64,000 nucleotides of DNA from Planctomycetota bacterium. GTDB taxonomy: Bacteria > Planctomycetota > Phycisphaerae > Phycisphaerales > UBA5793. Under the pieces are notes generated by a model. That model worked only from the letters and a program-made list of their open reading frames with translations, did not search any database and was not told where the DNA came from. Positions within the stretch are counted from its first letter, which is position 1; each line of letters opens with the position of its first letter. The position numbers and the translations under genes are program-made. Location: contig JABFGK010000001.1 of NCBI GenBank assembly GCA_013112555.1, forward strand, positions 1,276,581-1,340,580, given 5' to 3'. Positions 26,504 to 33,527 of the stretch are shown piece after piece.

Positions 26504-27738
26504 CGCCGTCGCTCCTCCAACTGCTCGATGAACGCTTCGACATTCGTCATCGTCTGGGCCGTCGAGAAGAAGCGGGCGTCACTCAGGTCGCCGTCAATCA
26601 CCAAAACCGGGATGTCCAAGGATTGACGGAGCCGCTCAACCATCCCGAAGCGCGAGTTCGTGTTGTTGGGGCAGGTCCTCGCATTGTGGAAGATGGCCCC
26701 ATCGATCGAGAACTGCTGGATCATCTCGGTCAGGAACTGCTGTTTGTACTCCTCATCACGATTGATGAAAATCTCAAGGCTCGTCCGTGCCATCCATTCG
26801 AGCGGGTCGCCGCCCTCATACGGCTCGAATGCCCATGAGTTGCAGTAGGTGCTCGCTGCGATGACCGTGCGCAGTTCCTGGAACTTCTCGCTCAGGTCCC
26901 GAATCCTCGGCCAGACCGGCATGCCGTCCCAATACAGCCGCCATCGCTCGCCCGGCACCGCCCCGACCCCGTCGGCAACCCGTTGCTGCATCTCAGCCAG
27001 CAGTAACTCGTAGTAATCGATTGCGGTCTGAGACCCGCGCATCAGGATCACCGGTGACATCTGGATGAGCCCATCCCAGAATGAGATGGCAGCCGGCTGA
27101 TGCTGGGCCGTGTCTAACACCTCGCGCCACAGCGTGCTGGCACGACTTGAGAGTGCGACCGATTCCTCGAGTTTCGAATGGTCCATCGTCACACCGAACT
27201 GGGACTCGATCTTCTGAATCAGCAACTCGAGTTCGTGTTTGACAAACGCAATGTGATCCTTCGTCACAGCCCCCAGACATCGTGGCGGCATGATCCCGAG
27301 TGACGGCGCATCGTGCTTCCGCGAGAACCAGCCGAACCAGTCCTGCACTTCACGGCACTGATTCGTGTTGTAAACGAGCAGATCGGGAGTGGGGGGGCCG
27401 GCCATGCCGTACACATCCGTCAGCGGGCTGCGTCCCGTCAGCGCCGATCCGATGTCGCAATTCATATACGAGCATGTTTCTGCACTGTACCCGGCACCGA
27501 CCGCATACGGAATCAACTCGGCTGCCATCTTCTTGGCCCCGAGCATGGCCCCGTGATTCTCCGGGAAGAACACGGCAAACCCGAACGCTGCCAGGATCTC
27601 ACACGGTCCAACGGATGTACACCAGGCAACGCGTCGGCCCGCATCATGTGAAGCCGCTTCGAGATCATCGAAGTACAGCCGCAACATCTCTTTCAGATGC
27701 TGATGGGCTTTGATCTCGACTCGTTTCATCGTCGGCAT
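26500..27738 (-). CDS. Lone BcrB/HgdB-like Fe-S subunit (2-hydroxyacyl-CoA dehydratase superfamily)
   Basis: The 412-residue protein is a divergent paralogue of BcrB in this operon. Aligned landmarks are VGPCEILAAFGF (Cys46), AETCSYMNCDIG (Cys89, Cys94), NTNQCREVQ (Cys128), AASTYCNSW (Cys299) and ARTCPNN (Cys356); four of these match BcrB cysteine positions, so an Fe-S cluster is likely. No second subunit of BcrC type accompanies it, only its own activator ATPase. A homodimeric reductase or dehydratase, or a double-cubane-cluster protein with its reductase, would fit. Substrate is unknown. It lies 40 bases after had. Confidence 0.85.
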   Translation of the reverse strand: MPTMKRVEIKAHQHLKEMLRLYFDDLEAASHDAGRRVAWCTSVGPCEILAAFGFAVFFPENHGAMLGAKKMAAELIPYAVGAGYSAETCSYMNCDIGSALTGRSPLTDVYGMAGPPTPDLLVYNTNQCREVQDWFGWFSRKHDAPSLGIMPPRCLGAVTKDHIAFVKHELELLIQKIESQFGVTMDHSKLEESVALSSRASTLWREVLDTAQHQPAAISFWDGLIQMSPVILMRGSQTAIDYYELLLAEMQQRVADGVGAVPGERWRLYWDGMPVWPRIRDLSEKFQELRTVIAASTYCNSWAFEPYEGGDPLEWMARTSLEIFINRDEEYKQQFLTEMIQQFSIDGAIFHNARTCPNNTNSRFGMVERLRQSLDIPVLVIDGDLSDARFFSTAQTMTNVEAFIEQLEERRR

Positions 27739-27777
27739 GTGTGTGGCTGCCTGTTCTGTATCTCAGGGAGGGCTCGA

Positions 27778-28800
27778 TCACGGCACGATGATGGAGCGCA
27801 GCGAAGTCCCTTGCTTCATGACCTCAAACGCCTTGTCAATGTCATCCAGCGAGAACCGGTGCGTCACCATCCTCTTGACATCAATCCGGCCCTGCTCGAC
27901 CATCCGAATCAGCGGGATGTAGTCGACCGGGCGGCACCCGAGCGAGCCGACCACTTCGAGTTCCTTGAACATGATCTTGCCGGCCACGATCGAAATCGCT
28001 TCGTGCGTGTAGCCGACGACGCAGAGCCGACCGCCGATTCGCACACTCTCAAATGCCTCCTCGATCGTGCGCGGGTTTCCGATGACCTCGATCGCAATGT
28101 CCGCTCCGCCACCGGTCAACTTCTTGATTTCCTTGCTGACCCGATCAACCTGGGAGGCGTTCACGGTCTCCGCTGCGCCGAATTCCTTTGCCCACTCAAG
28201 TTTACGTTCACTCAGGTCAACTGCAATCACTTTTCCGCCTGCTGCCGTCGCTAATTGCACGGCATTGATCCCGACCCCGCCACACCCAAATACGACCACC
28301 GTGTCGCCTGGTCGAACCTGGGCCCGGTTCTTGACCGCGTGGTAGGGGGTGGACAGTGCATCCGCAATCACGGATGCTTCCTCCAGCGGGATCGATTCCG
28401 GCAGATCCAGCACATCCTTCGAGGGGACGGCCACATACTCGGCATACGCCCCGTCGAAGTGATTGCCCAGCATCATCATCGCGCTGCAGATATTCTCGCG
28501 ACCCATCCGACAGAACTGGCACTTGCCACAGGTCAAGACGGCCGGAATCAGAACGCGCTGCCCGACCTGGACGTTGGTGACATTGGATCCGATTTCACTG
28601 ACGATGCCCGACGCTTCATGCCCCAGCACGATCGGGGGCTTCTTGAAGGTCGGGACGCCGTGCTCAAGGTAATGCAGATCGGTGTGGCAGGCACCGCAGG
28701 CAGCCACCTTCACCAGAATCTGATCATCGCTAATCGTCGGAGTCGGGATGTCCTCGACCTTCATGCCGACGTCCGGCCCGTGAAATACTGCCGCTTTCAT
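27778..28800 (-). CDS. had: 6-hydroxycyclohex-1-ene-1-carbonyl-CoA dehydrogenase
   Basis: The 340-residue protein is a zinc-dependent medium-chain alcohol dehydrogenase. The catalytic zinc site is CGACHTD, GHEASG and later Cys; the structural zinc site is CGKCQFCRMGRENIC; the NAD site is FGCGGVGINAVQLA. Position between dch and oah genes gives it the third step of benzoyl-CoA degradation: NAD-dependent oxidation to 6-oxocyclohex-1-ene-1-carbonyl-CoA. ATG 28800 (MKAAVFHG) with AGGGAG upstream is preferred; the longer frame to 28908 overlaps dch. A different alcohol substrate cannot be excluded from sequence alone. Confidence 0.85.
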   Translation of the reverse strand: MKAAVFHGPDVGMKVEDIPTPTISDDQILVKVAACGACHTDLHYLEHGVPTFKKPPIVLGHEASGIVSEIGSNVTNVQVGQRVLIPAVLTCGKCQFCRMGRENICSAMMMLGNHFDGAYAEYVAVPSKDVLDLPESIPLEEASVIADALSTPYHAVKNRAQVRPGDTVVVFGCGGVGINAVQLATAAGGKVIAVDLSERKLEWAKEFGAAETVNASQVDRVSKEIKKLTGGGADIAIEVIGNPRTIEEAFESVRIGGRLCVVGYTHEAISIVAGKIMFKELEVVGSLGCRPVDYIPLIRMVEQGRIDVKRMVTHRFSLDDIDKAFEVMKQGTSLRSIIVP

Positions 28801-28846
28801 CGAATGCTGCTCCCTAAAACCGCTGCCATCCACACTGATCGATCGC

Positions 28847-29617
28847 TTAACCATGCACCCAGACGGGTGCCCGTTTTTCCAGAAATGCCGCAATGCCTTC
28901 GTGCGCATCCTTGAGCGACATCAGTTCCTTCAGATAGATCCGTTCCGCCTCCTCAAGGTGGGCCAGGATTTCATCGCGCGCCCCGGCCACCGTGGCCCGC
29001 TTGGCCATCTGCACCACCGGTGCCGACAGTTTCGATACAACGGCAACGTATTCGCTCACCTTCGCATCGAACTCTTCGAGCGGGAACACCTGCGATGCGA
29101 GGCCGATGCGCAACGCTTCATCAGCCCGGATCGTGGCCCCCAGCGCCACCAGTTCAATCGCTTTGCCCAGCCCCATCCGCCGCGGGAACGAGCATGCTGC
29201 CACCGGCGGGAATACGCCGACCTGCACCTCCGGCTGGCCGAACTTGGCTCGATCCGATGCCAGCACGACATCGCAGAAGCACGCCAGCTCACAGCCGCCG
29301 CCCAGCGCTGCGCCCTGCACCGCTGCAATCGTGACCGCATCAGTGGCCAGCATCTTCCGGAAGATACCGTGAAACAGTCGGATCATCTCCTCCACCTTGT
29401 CGGCCGTGTGATCTGAGACATCGACGCCGGCCGAAAATGCCTTGCCCTCTGCCCGGAGGACAAGCGCAATCAATGTTTCATCACCGAGCACTGCTTCCAG
29501 CGCGTTGTTCAACTCCGCCATCATCGGATTGTGCAGCACGTTCAACGGTGGCCGATTGAGCGTAATGGTGGCGATCCCGCCAGCAGTCTCACAGGTGAGG
29601 TATTCGTATTGACTCAT
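28847..29617 (-). CDS. dch: Cyclohexa-1,5-diene-1-carbonyl-CoA hydratase
   Basis: The 256-residue crotonase-family protein carries the pattern typical of dienoyl-CoA hydratases: ITLNRPPLNVLHNPMMAEL, KAFSAGVDVSDHTADKVEEM, FHGIFRKML and VQGAALGGGCELACFCD. It adds water to the product of benzoyl-CoA reductase, giving 6-hydroxycyclohex-1-ene-1-carbonyl-CoA. Genes for the next two steps (had and oah) flank it on the same strand within 50 and 830 bases. This is one of the most specific markers of the pathway in the window. Confidence 0.92.
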   Translation of the reverse strand: MSQYEYLTCETAGGIATITLNRPPLNVLHNPMMAELNNALEAVLGDETLIALVLRAEGKAFSAGVDVSDHTADKVEEMIRLFHGIFRKMLATDAVTIAAVQGAALGGGCELACFCDVVLASDRAKFGQPEVQVGVFPPVAACSFPRRMGLGKAIELVALGATIRADEALRIGLASQVFPLEEFDAKVSEYVAVVSKLSAPVVQMAKRATVAGARDEILAHLEEAERIYLKELMSLKDAHEGIAAFLEKRAPVWVHG

Positions 29618-29658
29618 CGTTCATCATCCCTCAAACAGGAACGCGTTCTCAATCAGCG

Positions 29659-30405
29659 TTAGATATACTGGCCGCCATCGACCCGGATCACTTCGCCCGT
29701 AATGAAGCGGGCTTTCTCGCTGCACAAAAAGGCGACGGTCTCTGCAATGTCCTCCGGCTGACCGATTCGCCCGACCAGAATCTCTTTGATGGATTCCTCC
29801 AGTGCATCAGCCGGCATGGCATCGAGTATGGGAGTCTTGATCATGCCCGGTGCCACCGCATTGACGGTGATCCCGAACTTGGCCACCTCGCGCGCCAGCG
29901 ATTTCGTCAACCCGATCAACCCTGCCTTCGAAGCGGCATAATTCGATTGACCGAACTTCCCGCGCAGCCCGTTGATACTCGAAATGCTGACGATCGAACC
30001 CCGGCCCGATTCCCGCATGGCCGGGATCACTGCGCGGGCGCAGTTGAACGCCCCGGTGAGATTCGTCTCGATGACAGCGTGCCATTGCTCATCGGTCATC
30101 TTCCAACTGACCTGGTCGCGGAAGATGCCGGCACTGTTGACGAGAATGCTCGGTGTCCCCAGTTCAGATTCGCATTGTGCAACCGCTGCGTTGACCGCTT
30201 CCGAATCCGAGACATCGGCAACAAGCGCCAGACCCTTCCGGCCCTGCGCTGTGACCTCCTTGACGACGACTTCGCCATCGGCCGGTGCACCGACGTACAC
30301 GATGCACACGTCATACCCGTCCCGCGCGAGGGTCTGAGCGATGCAGCGTCCGATCCCGCTGCTCCCGCCCGTCACCAGCGCTGTCCGAGTCTGATCGTTC
30401 ATCAT
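29659..30405 (-). CDS. SDR-family 3-oxoacyl reductase (FabG/PhaB-like)
   Basis: The 248-residue short-chain dehydrogenase has TGGSSGIGRCIAQTLA (cofactor loop), NSAGIFRD, SSINGLRGKFGQSNYAASKAG (catalytic Ser, Tyr, Lys) and the closing SEKARFITGEVIRVDGGQYI. It resembles 3-oxoacyl-ACP and acetoacetyl-CoA reductases. Inside the benzoyl-CoA operon between dch and oah it might interconvert 3-hydroxy- and 3-oxoacyl-CoA, or serve fermentation or storage polymer flux. No polymer synthase gene is nearby. Exact substrate is unknown. Confidence 0.88.
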   Translation of the reverse strand: MMNDQTRTALVTGGSSGIGRCIAQTLARDGYDVCIVYVGAPADGEVVVKEVTAQGRKGLALVADVSDSEAVNAAVAQCESELGTPSILVNSAGIFRDQVSWKMTDEQWHAVIETNLTGAFNCARAVIPAMRESGRGSIVSISSINGLRGKFGQSNYAASKAGLIGLTKSLAREVAKFGITVNAVAPGMIKTPILDAMPADALEESIKEILVGRIGQPEDIAETVAFLCSEKARFITGEVIRVDGGQYI

Positions 30406-30441
30406 CAGGAAGCCGTCTCCGCCTGGAGGGGTCGTTCAGGT

Positions 30442-31566
30442 CTACTTCACCAGTGATTCCCCACACTGCCCGCAATGGCTGAAGCCGGTCGGGATGCCTT
30501 TGGCCCCGCATGAACCACAAGCCTGGGAATACGGGCCCCAGAGAAACTCGCTCGATCCGTTCGGGTCGGCGGCCCGATCACGCATCCCGACGTAATCCGT
30601 CTTGCGCTTCTCGACAAACGCCGTCATGCCCTCATACGGCTCAAGGCTCGTGTAGTGAATCGAGAGCCAGTCACGCGCATGGCCAACCGTGCTGTGCCAC
30701 GCTGCGTCTTTCCAGAAGTTCACCTGGGCCTTCGTGTACCGCGTGCACTCGAAGAACTTATTGACGATCTGATCACACAGATCACCAAGCACCTGATCCA
30801 TGATGGAAAAGTCCACCTTGTACCCATCAGCACCCTTGAGCGCCTTCTTGAGGTCGGCCGGTGCCGCCCGCTGGACAAACGGCTGATCCCAGGGGTCCGT
30901 GTTCCAATCTGCCAGGTAGGTCCGCCCATTGGTCAACTGGGTGATGAACTCGCCGTCCGGGCCGACAACCGTCGGCACGACGACATTGACCAGCCCCATC
31001 GACAGCGACGTGAATGCCGGATACCGCTGGTTGAGCATCAGGATCCCGCGTGCTTTGCGGTCACCCACGTGAATCGGCAGCCACTGCGTCGAGCCGCCGC
31101 ACGCCACCGAGCCGACACTCGTGCCGACCTGCGCGATAAACGCGTGCTCACCCATGACCGCCAGATCACAGGCCAACTGACTCTCGTTGCCGCCGCCGAC
31201 TGCCATCCCGTTGAGTCGGGCGATCACCGGCTTGGCGCAGTTTGTGATCGATTCGATGTACGCTTTGAAGCAGCACATGTACTTCCAGTAGTCACGTGGC
31301 TTCTGCGTGTATGAACTCTGGTATTCCTTGACATCGCCCCCGGTGCAGAAGGCGTTGTGGCCGGAGCCGGTGAAGACCACGGCTGCGATTCGATCATCCC
31401 AGGACGCATCCTGAAAGGCCGCTGCGAGTTCCTGCAGGGCCGGCGTGCTGTAGGCGTTGTAGTTGTGAGGTCGATTGATCGTGATCCACGCTGTGCGGTC
31501 ACGCTTCTCGTACAGAACTTCATCCAATCCGAGCGATTCCGGATCACGCTGAGGGAAAAGGCTCAT
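30442..31566 (-). CDS. oah: 6-oxocyclohex-1-ene-1-carbonyl-CoA hydrolase with C-terminal zinc ribbon
   Basis: The protein of 374 residues matches Oah closely: INRPHNYNAYSTPALQELA, GGDVKEYQSSYTQKPRDYW, VGGGNESQLACDLAV and GTSVGSVACGGSTQWLPI. It hydrates and hydrolytically opens the ring to give 3-hydroxypimelyl-CoA. ATG 31566 is preferred (GGGAGAG upstream), with a GTG at 31569 as alternative. The last 25 residues add CGSC...CGQC, a small zinc ribbon that is not part of the crotonase fold. It is the promoter-proximal gene of the 14-gene operon and faces the TetR gene across 280 bases. Confidence 0.93.
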   Translation of the reverse strand: MSLFPQRDPESLGLDEVLYEKRDRTAWITINRPHNYNAYSTPALQELAAAFQDASWDDRIAAVVFTGSGHNAFCTGGDVKEYQSSYTQKPRDYWKYMCCFKAYIESITNCAKPVIARLNGMAVGGGNESQLACDLAVMGEHAFIAQVGTSVGSVACGGSTQWLPIHVGDRKARGILMLNQRYPAFTSLSMGLVNVVVPTVVGPDGEFITQLTNGRTYLADWNTDPWDQPFVQRAAPADLKKALKGADGYKVDFSIMDQVLGDLCDQIVNKFFECTRYTKAQVNFWKDAAWHSTVGHARDWLSIHYTSLEPYEGMTAFVEKRKTDYVGMRDRAADPNGSSEFLWGPYSQACGSCGAKGIPTGFSHCGQCGESLVK

Positions 31567-31654
31567 CACACTCTCCCGGTCTTCTTCATCACGGTCCTCT
31601 TACGGCAGCGGCTGAACCGGCCGAAGCAGCGCTTGCTGACAGGCTCAGTCCGAA

Positions 31655-31664
31655 CGAACGTTCG
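31655..31664. promoter_or_regulatory. Candidate TetR operator in the oah-tetR divergent promoter
   Basis: CGAACGTTCG is a perfect 10-base palindrome about 90 bases upstream of oah and 190 bases upstream of the TetR start. TetR-family repressors often bind such sites in the promoter they share with the target operon. A related imperfect repeat (CGAAC AAC CGTTCG) occurs near 31874 inside the 5' part of the regulator gene. Short palindromes arise by chance, so binding is inference. Confidence 0.4.
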
Positions 31665-31849
31665 ATCGGCACAGTATTCATACATTCCCCGCGCAACCCG
31701 GTCAATCGGACCTGCAAATACAAAACCCAGCCGGATTTACCTCCGCTGAATAGGGTGCTATCCATGATTTGAATCATTCCGGCCTTGACACAACCCCGAC
31801 GAACGTGGATAGTAAAGACACTTCCGAGACGGGCACCGACACCACCAGC

Positions 31850-32578
31850 ATGCCCAGGACATCAAATGTGACCGAACAACCGTTCGAGAATGGCAGCACC
31901 GCATCCCACATGAAGCCAACTCATGTGGCACGGGATACTTACGACGAACGGCAAACCCACATCCTCGAGGCGGCCACCCTCGTGATGGCCCGCGACGGCT
32001 ATCAGAGAGCCACCATGCGGTCCGTCGCCAGGGAGGCCGATGTCAGCATTGCCGGAATCTATCACTACTTTGACAGCAAGGAAAAACTGCTGTTTGTCAT
32101 CCAGTTCCGGGCTTTCACATCGCTGCTGGCCAATCTCCGCGAGCGGATTCACGGCATCGCAGACCCGGTTGAGCAACTCCACCTCATGGTCCGCTCCCAC
32201 GTCGGGTACTTTGCCACGAAGATCCATGCCCTCAAGGTCTGTTCCCATGAACTCGACTCGCTGACCGGTGCTGAATTCGAGGAGATCAGGGAACTCCGGC
32301 TCGAGTACTACCGCATGGTGCGCGCCATCGTGGACCGGGTGTTCGGAACCTACGCCTCGGGAAGCCGGATCGACCCCCATGTGGCCACCATGTCCCTGTT
32401 CGGCATGCTCAACTGGCTCTACCGGTGGTACGACCCAAGCAATGACCGGTCACATAGCAATGTGGCCCATCAGATTACCACACAGTTTCTTGAAGGAATC
32501 ACCGGCGAGGGCAACGGCGACCGGATCAACGGGTCATCACCAACGGAAACGACCGCTCGAGCCGGCTCGCAGAGATAG
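31850..32578 (+). CDS. TetR/AcrR-family transcriptional regulator
   Basis: The N-terminal helix-turn-helix is clear: RQTHILEAATLVMARDGYQR, then SVAREADVSIAGIYHYFDSKEKLL. The C-terminal ligand domain contains YFATKIHALKVCSHELDSLTG and WLYRWYDPSN, as in FadR/PaaR-like regulators that sense acyl-CoA. ATG 31850 is a choice; the frame opens at a TTG at 31769 and an ATG at 31911 is also possible, with no strong ribosome site for any. It is divergent from the oah operon and leads the molybdenum hydroxylase genes, so it is the best candidate for local control, perhaps by an aromatic acyl-CoA. Confidence 0.88.
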   Translation: MPRTSNVTEQPFENGSTASHMKPTHVARDTYDERQTHILEAATLVMARDGYQRATMRSVAREADVSIAGIYHYFDSKEKLLFVIQFRAFTSLLANLRERIHGIADPVEQLHLMVRSHVGYFATKIHALKVCSHELDSLTGAEFEEIRELRLEYYRMVRAIVDRVFGTYASGSRIDPHVATMSLFGMLNWLYRWYDPSNDRSHSNVAHQITTQFLEGITGEGNGDRINGSSPTETTARAGSQR

Positions 32579-32646
32579 CATTCCGTATATCACCGGTCTG
32601 GCAGATACGTGCAGCCGAGACCTATGCGTGACAAAGGACGAATCAG

Positions 32647-33522
32647 GTGCATATCACAGACGTTGAATTCCATCAGGCCGCGTCGCTCGACGAAGCGCTC
32701 GACCTGAAACAGCGCTTCGGGGCAGAGGCCCATGTGCTGGCCGGCGGGACCGATCTGTTAGTCGAGCTCGCCACCGGCCGAACAACAACGAAGCACGTCA
32801 TCTCGCTGTCGGCACTCGACGGGCTGAAGCAGATGGCCGTCCTCGACGACGGCAGCCTTGCCATCGGCAGTCTCGTCACGATCGCCCAGCTGTGCAACTC
32901 GCCGCTGATCAGCGGGAAGTTCACGCCGATTCGCGAGACGACCATCCAGATGGCCACCCCGCAGATTCGCAATATGGCCACGATCGGCGGCAACATTGCC
33001 GGGGCCGTCCCCTGTGCCGATACCCCCCCCATCCTCATCTGTATGGGGGCCACCGTCGGGATTCAGTCTGCAGACGGCCATCGAACCGTCCCCTTGCGCG
33101 AGATGTTTGCCGGCCCGCGCCAGACGGCACTGAAGCCGAACGAAATCATCACCTCCGTCACCGTGCCGGCGCAACCGGATAACTCGGCTGCAGCGTATGA
33201 ACGGTTTGCCTTGCGGGATGGGAATGCCATCCCCGTGGCCGGCGTTGCCGGCTCCATCACCGTGGGTGACGCGAAACAGATTACTCAGGCCTGCATCACG
33301 CTAGCCTCCGTGGCCCCGATCCCCCGCGTCGTTGACGATGCCGGGCAGGATCTGGTCGGCAAGACCATCGATGAAGCCGTGGTCGATCACATCGCCGAGA
33401 TGTGTTCAAACAACGCTCAGCCGATCTGCGATGTCCGTGGGTCAGATGACTATCGCCGCCGACTTGTCACCGTCCTGACCCGCCGCTGCCTCTACCGCTT
33501 GCGCGACATGATTGGAAACTGA
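32647..33522 (+). CDS. FAD-binding subunit of molybdenum hydroxylase (HcrB/CoxM-like)
   Basis: The 291-residue protein belongs to the FAD-binding subunits of the xanthine dehydrogenase family: HVLAGGTDLLVEL, TPQIRNMATIGGNIAGAVPCADT and CITLASVAPIPRVV. True 4-hydroxybenzoyl-CoA reductase HcrB carries an inserted loop with four cysteines holding an extra [4Fe-4S] cluster; no such insert is present here, so electron flow may differ. GTG start with AAAGGA upstream. It is five bases ahead of the Mo/[2Fe-2S] subunit gene and follows the TetR gene. Confidence 0.85.
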   Translation: MHITDVEFHQAASLDEALDLKQRFGAEAHVLAGGTDLLVELATGRTTTKHVISLSALDGLKQMAVLDDGSLAIGSLVTIAQLCNSPLISGKFTPIRETTIQMATPQIRNMATIGGNIAGAVPCADTPPILICMGATVGIQSADGHRTVPLREMFAGPRQTALKPNEIITSVTVPAQPDNSAAAYERFALRDGNAIPVAGVAGSITVGDAKQITQACITLASVAPIPRVVDDAGQDLVGKTIDEAVVDHIAEMCSNNAQPICDVRGSDDYRRRLVTVLTRRCLYRLRDMIGN

Positions 33523-33527
33523 ATCTC

